Assembly: GCF_020080835.1 (NCBI RefSeq)
Contig: NC_058162.1
Span: forward strand, 7,269,323 to 7,333,322
Direction: 5' to 3'
DNA length: 64,000 nt
Source: Cotesia glomerata
Lineage: Eukaryota > Arthropoda > Insecta > Hymenoptera > Braconidae
The stretch's first letter is position 1. The number at the start of each line of letters is the position of its first letter. The notes beneath the pieces are model-generated. The model searched no databases, was not told the DNA's origin, and saw only the letters and a list, made by a program, of their open reading frames with translations. The position numbers and the translations under genes were made by a program. Of this stretch, positions 59,301 to 64,000 are shown piece after piece.

Positions 59301-61790
59301 TGTCATGACCGCTTTATGCGAGATACTCTCTCAGTAAAATAACTTCAAGCAGTTACACAAGTCGTTAGTTTTGTTATATAATTTTTCAATTTATTTTAAT
59401 GATGGTGATTTTGTTTTTAACTTTTGATAAAGAAGTAGTTATAATATAGAACAAAAATAATTGAAGACAAAATTCAAGATAAAAAACAAGACAAAAAATA
59501 AATTGCGTTGAATTTTGTCTCGTTTTTATCATGTTTAATATTCTAAATTTTGTTGAAAAAAAAAAAAAAAAAATACACAAGATTAAACCTATAATATGCA
59601 AAATGTATATCTATGTACATACTACAGTTTAAACTTCGTCATATCAAATTATACGTCGACGAGTAAAAAATCGATTAGTTTGAAAATCTGAGAATTATTC
59701 AAGAATATAAAAGGAAAAGAAATTTGTTTTCGATTACCGAATACTGTCGATTACTTATATTCTATACAAAGTATCTGGCTCTAATTTATTATTATTATTT
59801 TCTTGATTAAAAAAAAAAATAATAATAATAATAATAATAATAATAGAATTAATTAAAATACAATTAATTATACTTTACCGTTCTGAAACGGATTGATGTT
59901 CAATAAGAATGAAATTTGAGTAAAGTTATTTGGAATGCTATATAGAGTACATTATATTACTGAGATATAATTACTTTGTTACTTACTCAAGTTAAGTGTT
60001 ATAAAGAGAAAAGATGAATGGGACTTAAATAACTTGGAAGAGTCTAGCCGTGTCGAGTCACTAATTAAACTCACTTTTATAAACTTTCAAAGTTATACTG
60101 TGTCTGGAAAAGTGATACGTATAAATATACTAAGAATAGGAGAAGCGCAATGTAAGTCTATTGTACTTATTTAAATACCAAACTTTCAGAATTTAATTAA
60201 TATTTCATTTTATTAATTTTCAAATTAAAGTGCTATAACATTATTATATCTCGAGTATAAGTATTATTATATTAACGGTTTTTATAAAATACAATCCGCT
60301 GGATATGATCCCGCTAAGGCGATATAAACGTCTTGTAACCGAGATTAGAGCGGTCATATTGTCCATAACGGAGTAATTGTAATATACGGTCGCCTTTTGT
60401 ACATACCTGGCTATTAAATTCCGTACAAATTTATCTCACTACACGCGTTATCTGATACCGGGTATCGAAGGAGAAGATCTTAAAACTAGTGGGGTGAATT
60501 CTGATTTTTTTTTTCTAGAGCTTTGACAGATGGTAGATTGAAAATTAAAAGAACAAAAAATTCATTCACCGATAATTATATGAAAAAATATTTCTAATCA
60601 TCAAAAATAACAACGTATACAACTTTGATTACTCATCAAAGCAAATATCAACTATCGAGTGCTCAATAATTACCGAGTCGAATAATAATTATCCACAAAA
60701 AAATAAAATTAAAAAAAAAATATGAATAAAGTTAATGAAAGCTTGGATCTAACGTATCTGTTATTTAATCTCTTCTTCTATTTTATAAACTTTTTTTATT
60801 TTTCCTATACTCCCGCTCGTACTCATCGCGGTGAACTCATCGCTCTGCAATTATTGCAACGCGGTCAGTGCGATATTATCTATAATCAGCGAGATACCAG
60901 TGAATTATTGCAGAGTCAGCAGAAACTATAAATTAAAAGCTTAAAAACTCATGAATGGGTTTCTTCTTAAATTAATCTACTAATTATCATTCGATTTAAT
61001 TATTGATCGACCATCAAATAGAGAAACATAAATAACATTGAATAATTTTTTTCACTTGTGGCACACTGAAACAAATTTTCTTTAAAAGTTACCATGAAAA
61101 CGACAGTAACCATGAAAAATTTTGCTGTTTCTGATATCATTACAATTTTTTTAGTTATTATTCATAAATACCATTTAAAAAATTTTGAAAAGTATTATTC
61201 ATTTTACTTACAAACAAAAAATAAACGAGAAAAATTTATGAGATCAATAATTATTTTTTTCTATTTTAATATTAAAAATTACAATAAAATAAAATTTTTT
61301 TTATTGAAACTATTAAAAAATAAACTGGACTCTCCAGTAAACATGAATTTAAGTAATGGTACTATCCACCTATTTTGAGGCAGCGCTGCAATCGCTGAAA
61401 ACTTCCTAGCTGTATAAAAAATTACACATTTCAGTCATCAGTTGTTGCTCAATTATAATTCTAACAAACTTACAATTTAAAATTCGAACAAACTTACAAT
61501 TCTAAAAAACTTCTATACAATTATGAATTTAACAACATTTTATGCAATTAGTTAAATATTATGTGTAAAAATGTACTTTAATGACATTCATCATTTCTCG
61601 TAATTATTAACTATTATTCTATATATATTTTCAAGTGAAGTAACCTTAAAAAAATTAATTAAACGCTCTATCTTACTAAATTAAAATCTAGTTTTTTCAA
61701 AATATAAAACCTATAAAATTTATAACAATATTTTATTAATAACAATATGTCCAATAATAAGTCTATTACATGTGAGCAGTAGCTAAATTA
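56330..61790. other. Unexplained sequence with small simple repeats
   Basis: Includes a (CTTGTG)n run at 57154-57187 and an AAT-type run near 59818. Less AT-rich stretches at 56860-57480 and 58560-59330 hold short ORFs with no recognised content. No twin 5' exon found. Confidence 0.35.
57154..57187. repeat. (CTTGTG)n hexanucleotide repeat
   Basis: Between five and six tandem copies of CTTGTG. Confidence 0.9.
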
Positions 61791-61943
61791 AAATTTTTAA
61801 CTTCCCGCTAAGAAAATCGAAGATTTTCAAAAAATCGGGAAGTTATTGTTTTCACCCCGTTTTGCAAAAATCGAGTTTTCATCAGATCTCGACGTTTGAA
61901 GGTCACAGGAAGCTTCCCTGACTATCCCCGCGAGGTTGTCACG

Positions 61944-62016
<73 letters not shown>

Positions 62017-62710
62017 TATGTGAACCGCTTATAACTTTTGAACGGCTTGACCGATTTCATCGCGGTTGGTGCCATTCGAAAGGGCTTGACCAAACTTAGA
62101 TTTTGAAAACTATTTGGGCCGATTCAGATCAATAGATTTTGAGAAATCGTAAAAAAACTGAAAAAAAAAATTTTTTTCAAATGTGGTTTTTTTGGAATAA
62201 CTTTTAAACGGCTGAAAGGTTCAATTCCAAAAACTAATCAGCTCTTAACCTCAAAAAACCACGTCGATCGCCACCAGTCCAGTCAAAATCGGTTGATTCG
62301 TTCGAGAGATATCGTGAACGAAAGAAAACTGAAAAAAGTGTTTTTTCGGAATAACTCCAAAATTCCTAGCGCGATCAATTCAAAATTTAAGATTCTTTGT
62401 GAGGCTTGAAAAACTGCGTCGAATGCTTCTAACCGCGTAAAAATCGGTTTATTCATTCAAAAGTTATTGCGGTTTAAAAATTCAAAAAATAGTGTCTTAT
62501 CAAATCTCTATCAGACTTTTGAGCTCGAAGAGCTTTAAAGCATAGGAAAGCAATCTTTTTGAGCTCGGAGAGCTCAAAATAACCCATAAATTGTATTTTT
62601 GAGCTCGAAGAGCTCAAAAACGTCATTGGTGCAATTTTAAGCACCTAAGTATGAAATTAGCGGGAAGTTGCAGGGATGGCCTTCAGGGTCAACCGTTTTC
62701 CTAATTTTTT
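61791..62710. repeat. Family E repeat, copy 2 (inverted)
   Basis: Reverse-complement partner of 54391-55300, including the TG microsatellite and the GAGCTC blocks. The two copies form an inverted pair about 6.5 kb apart. Confidence 0.85.
61949..62012. repeat. (TG)n microsatellite in family E
   Basis: Uninterrupted TG run corresponding to the CA run of the inverted copy. Confidence 0.9.
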
Positions 62711-62821
62711 TTATTTTATGGTCGAATCCGGTAAATTTTACTATCATAACTTTTAAGAGTATTGTTGTTAGAAAATTTCTTTTCATGTATTTTAATTTTC
62801 TTTTAGTATAATGATGCAATA

Positions 62822-62883
62822 AGGTAAAAGCCCCAATAGATGATCACGTACCAGTATATGATCATATATTGGGGCTTTTACCT
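62822..62883. mobile_element. 62-bp palindromic mini-element
   Basis: AGGTAAAAGCCCCAATA and its complement TATTGGGGCTTTTACCT between TA dinucleotides. The ends AGGTAAA...TTTACCT resemble the 42275-43769 element, suggesting a minimal derivative. Confidence 0.6.
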
Positions 62884-62888
62884 TACTA

Positions 62889-63295
62889 CACAGAAAAAAA
62901 AATTTACTTGAATCAAGTGAATAATTTTGAAGAATTTTATCTTCTTGATTTGAGTAAAAAAATTCTTAAACTAAGAAATTAAGTAAATTTTACTTGATCC
63001 AAGAATTTTTTGTCTTGATCCAAGACAATGAAACGCTTTAAAATTACTTTCTTACACTGTAAAAAATTTTCTGTCATTATTTAAAGTGTAAAAATTTTTG
63101 TGTAGAATATTACGCTCTAGTGTATAGAATTTTACATTCTCATGTGTTGATTTAACGCTCTAGAATGTGGAATTAACATTAGTTTGTGTAAAAACAGTCA
63201 GAGTAACACAAATATTTGGGTCAAATTTGATGAAAATTCTTTTACTGTGTGGTTTACGAATTTTGTTCTTGATTCAAGTTAATTTTTTTTCTGTA
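62889..63295. mobile_element. MITE family A copy with a nested C-type MITE
   Basis: Starts CACAGAAAAAAAAATTTACT and ends TTAATTTTTTTTCTGTA. Its halves are separated by 63055-63249. Confidence 0.7.
63055..63249. mobile_element. C-type MITE variant nested in family A
   Basis: Ends CACTGTAAAAAATTTTCTGT and AAAATTCTTTTACTGTG. TA on the left, diverged TG on the right. Confidence 0.65.
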
Positions 63296-64000
63296 TATTA
63301 CTATTAATAATAATTTTCTTAGATAAGGAATATTTCTTTTAAATCAAGTGATTTTCTCCGTATAGCAAAAAAAAGAAAAACACAAAGAAGAAGCTGCCAA
63401 TAAAAAGCTATTAATAAAAAATAAAAACTCAAATTGTCTCGCACTGAATCTCGACCCTGGATCACTAAACCGCGATCTTAATTAACTTGGATTATTTATA
63501 AGAATGTCTGGGGATCGAGGGTTGGCAATCGGCAATCGCATCTATAGTATGCCTTCGGCGAATCTTCCCCGATGCATTATATAAACACGTACACATAGAA
63601 ATACAAATCCACGTAGGAAGAATAGTTACCGAGTATCTATCGAGTACACATAATAGAATAAATAAAATAAAACAAAATAACCGTCTATGTAAAGGGGCTT
63701 TAAAAATTAGAGCTGGACTTATCAGCGGGAAGATTGGAAGGCTATAAATTTATGTATGTTGAATACTTAACTCGTAAGATTATTTATTTAATGGATTATT
63801 TTTTTCCCATTCTGTTTTATTCAACGAACCGCTTCTATCACGTGGCCCAAGTTCCTAGATATCGTGAGATCTCCGTCCTTTTACGTGTTTCTGGACTATT
63901 TTTACCCTAGTGAGCCACCGATAATCCGAAGAAAAGGCGTACCGTATAAAAAACTTTTATCAGCAATCAAAATATTTCTAGTGATGATAATTAACTTTTT
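63296..64000. other. Unexplained right-edge sequence
   Basis: Less AT-rich in places. No ORF, exon or terminal repeat supported. Confidence 0.35.

Noticed and set aside
61827..62099. His-Thr and Val-Cys repeat ORFs
   Set aside because: Translation of the TG/CA microsatellite within family E.

Overview
The window is AT-rich insect-type nuclear DNA with small exons, GT-AG introns, very long introns and dense DNA-transposon remnants. The recognisable proteins (CCR4/twin, YIPF5, glycogen synthase) resemble hymenopteran versions. A parasitoid-wasp-like genome is my inference. The gene families themselves are certain.

Genes. (1) The minus strand carries the 3' part of twin, the CNOT6/CCR4 deadenylase. 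Five coding exons run from 23351 down to 53, in matching phase, and the last exon lies off the left edge. A 17.6-kb intron (751-18332) separates two of them. (2) A complete two-exon YIPF5 gene (258 aa, minus strand, 2261-4746) is nested in that intron on the same strand. (3) A glycogen synthase copy (plus strand, 47458-53007) keeps eleven exons with intact splice sites but is broken three times. A 1.5-kb transposon sits in the first codon of exon 3, one base is missing in exon 8, and exon 9 has an in-frame TGA. I call it a pseudogene. (4) A 69-bp open segment at 54228-54296 (minus) with consensus splice sites looks like an isolated or cassette exon, possibly a 5' exon of twin. The twin leucine-rich-repeat exons were not found.

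The rest is transposon-dominated. TA-flanked MITE families recur: family A (CACTGATAAAA ends, ten copies), family C (CACAGTAAAA ends) and a G/C-run family B. Several Helitrons end in CTAG and are inserted between A and T. There is one SINE with a 14-bp target duplication, a 2-kb palindrome, a 452-bp near-perfect GC-rich palindrome, and nests up to three elements deep. Several insertions can be dated against empty sites inside this window: in the duplicated segment 24181-26070 / 38391-40979, between the two B copies, between the two palindrome arms, and in the codon frame of glycogen synthase.

Stretches listed as unexplained showed no gene I could support. All element boundaries were read by eye and may be off by a few bases.
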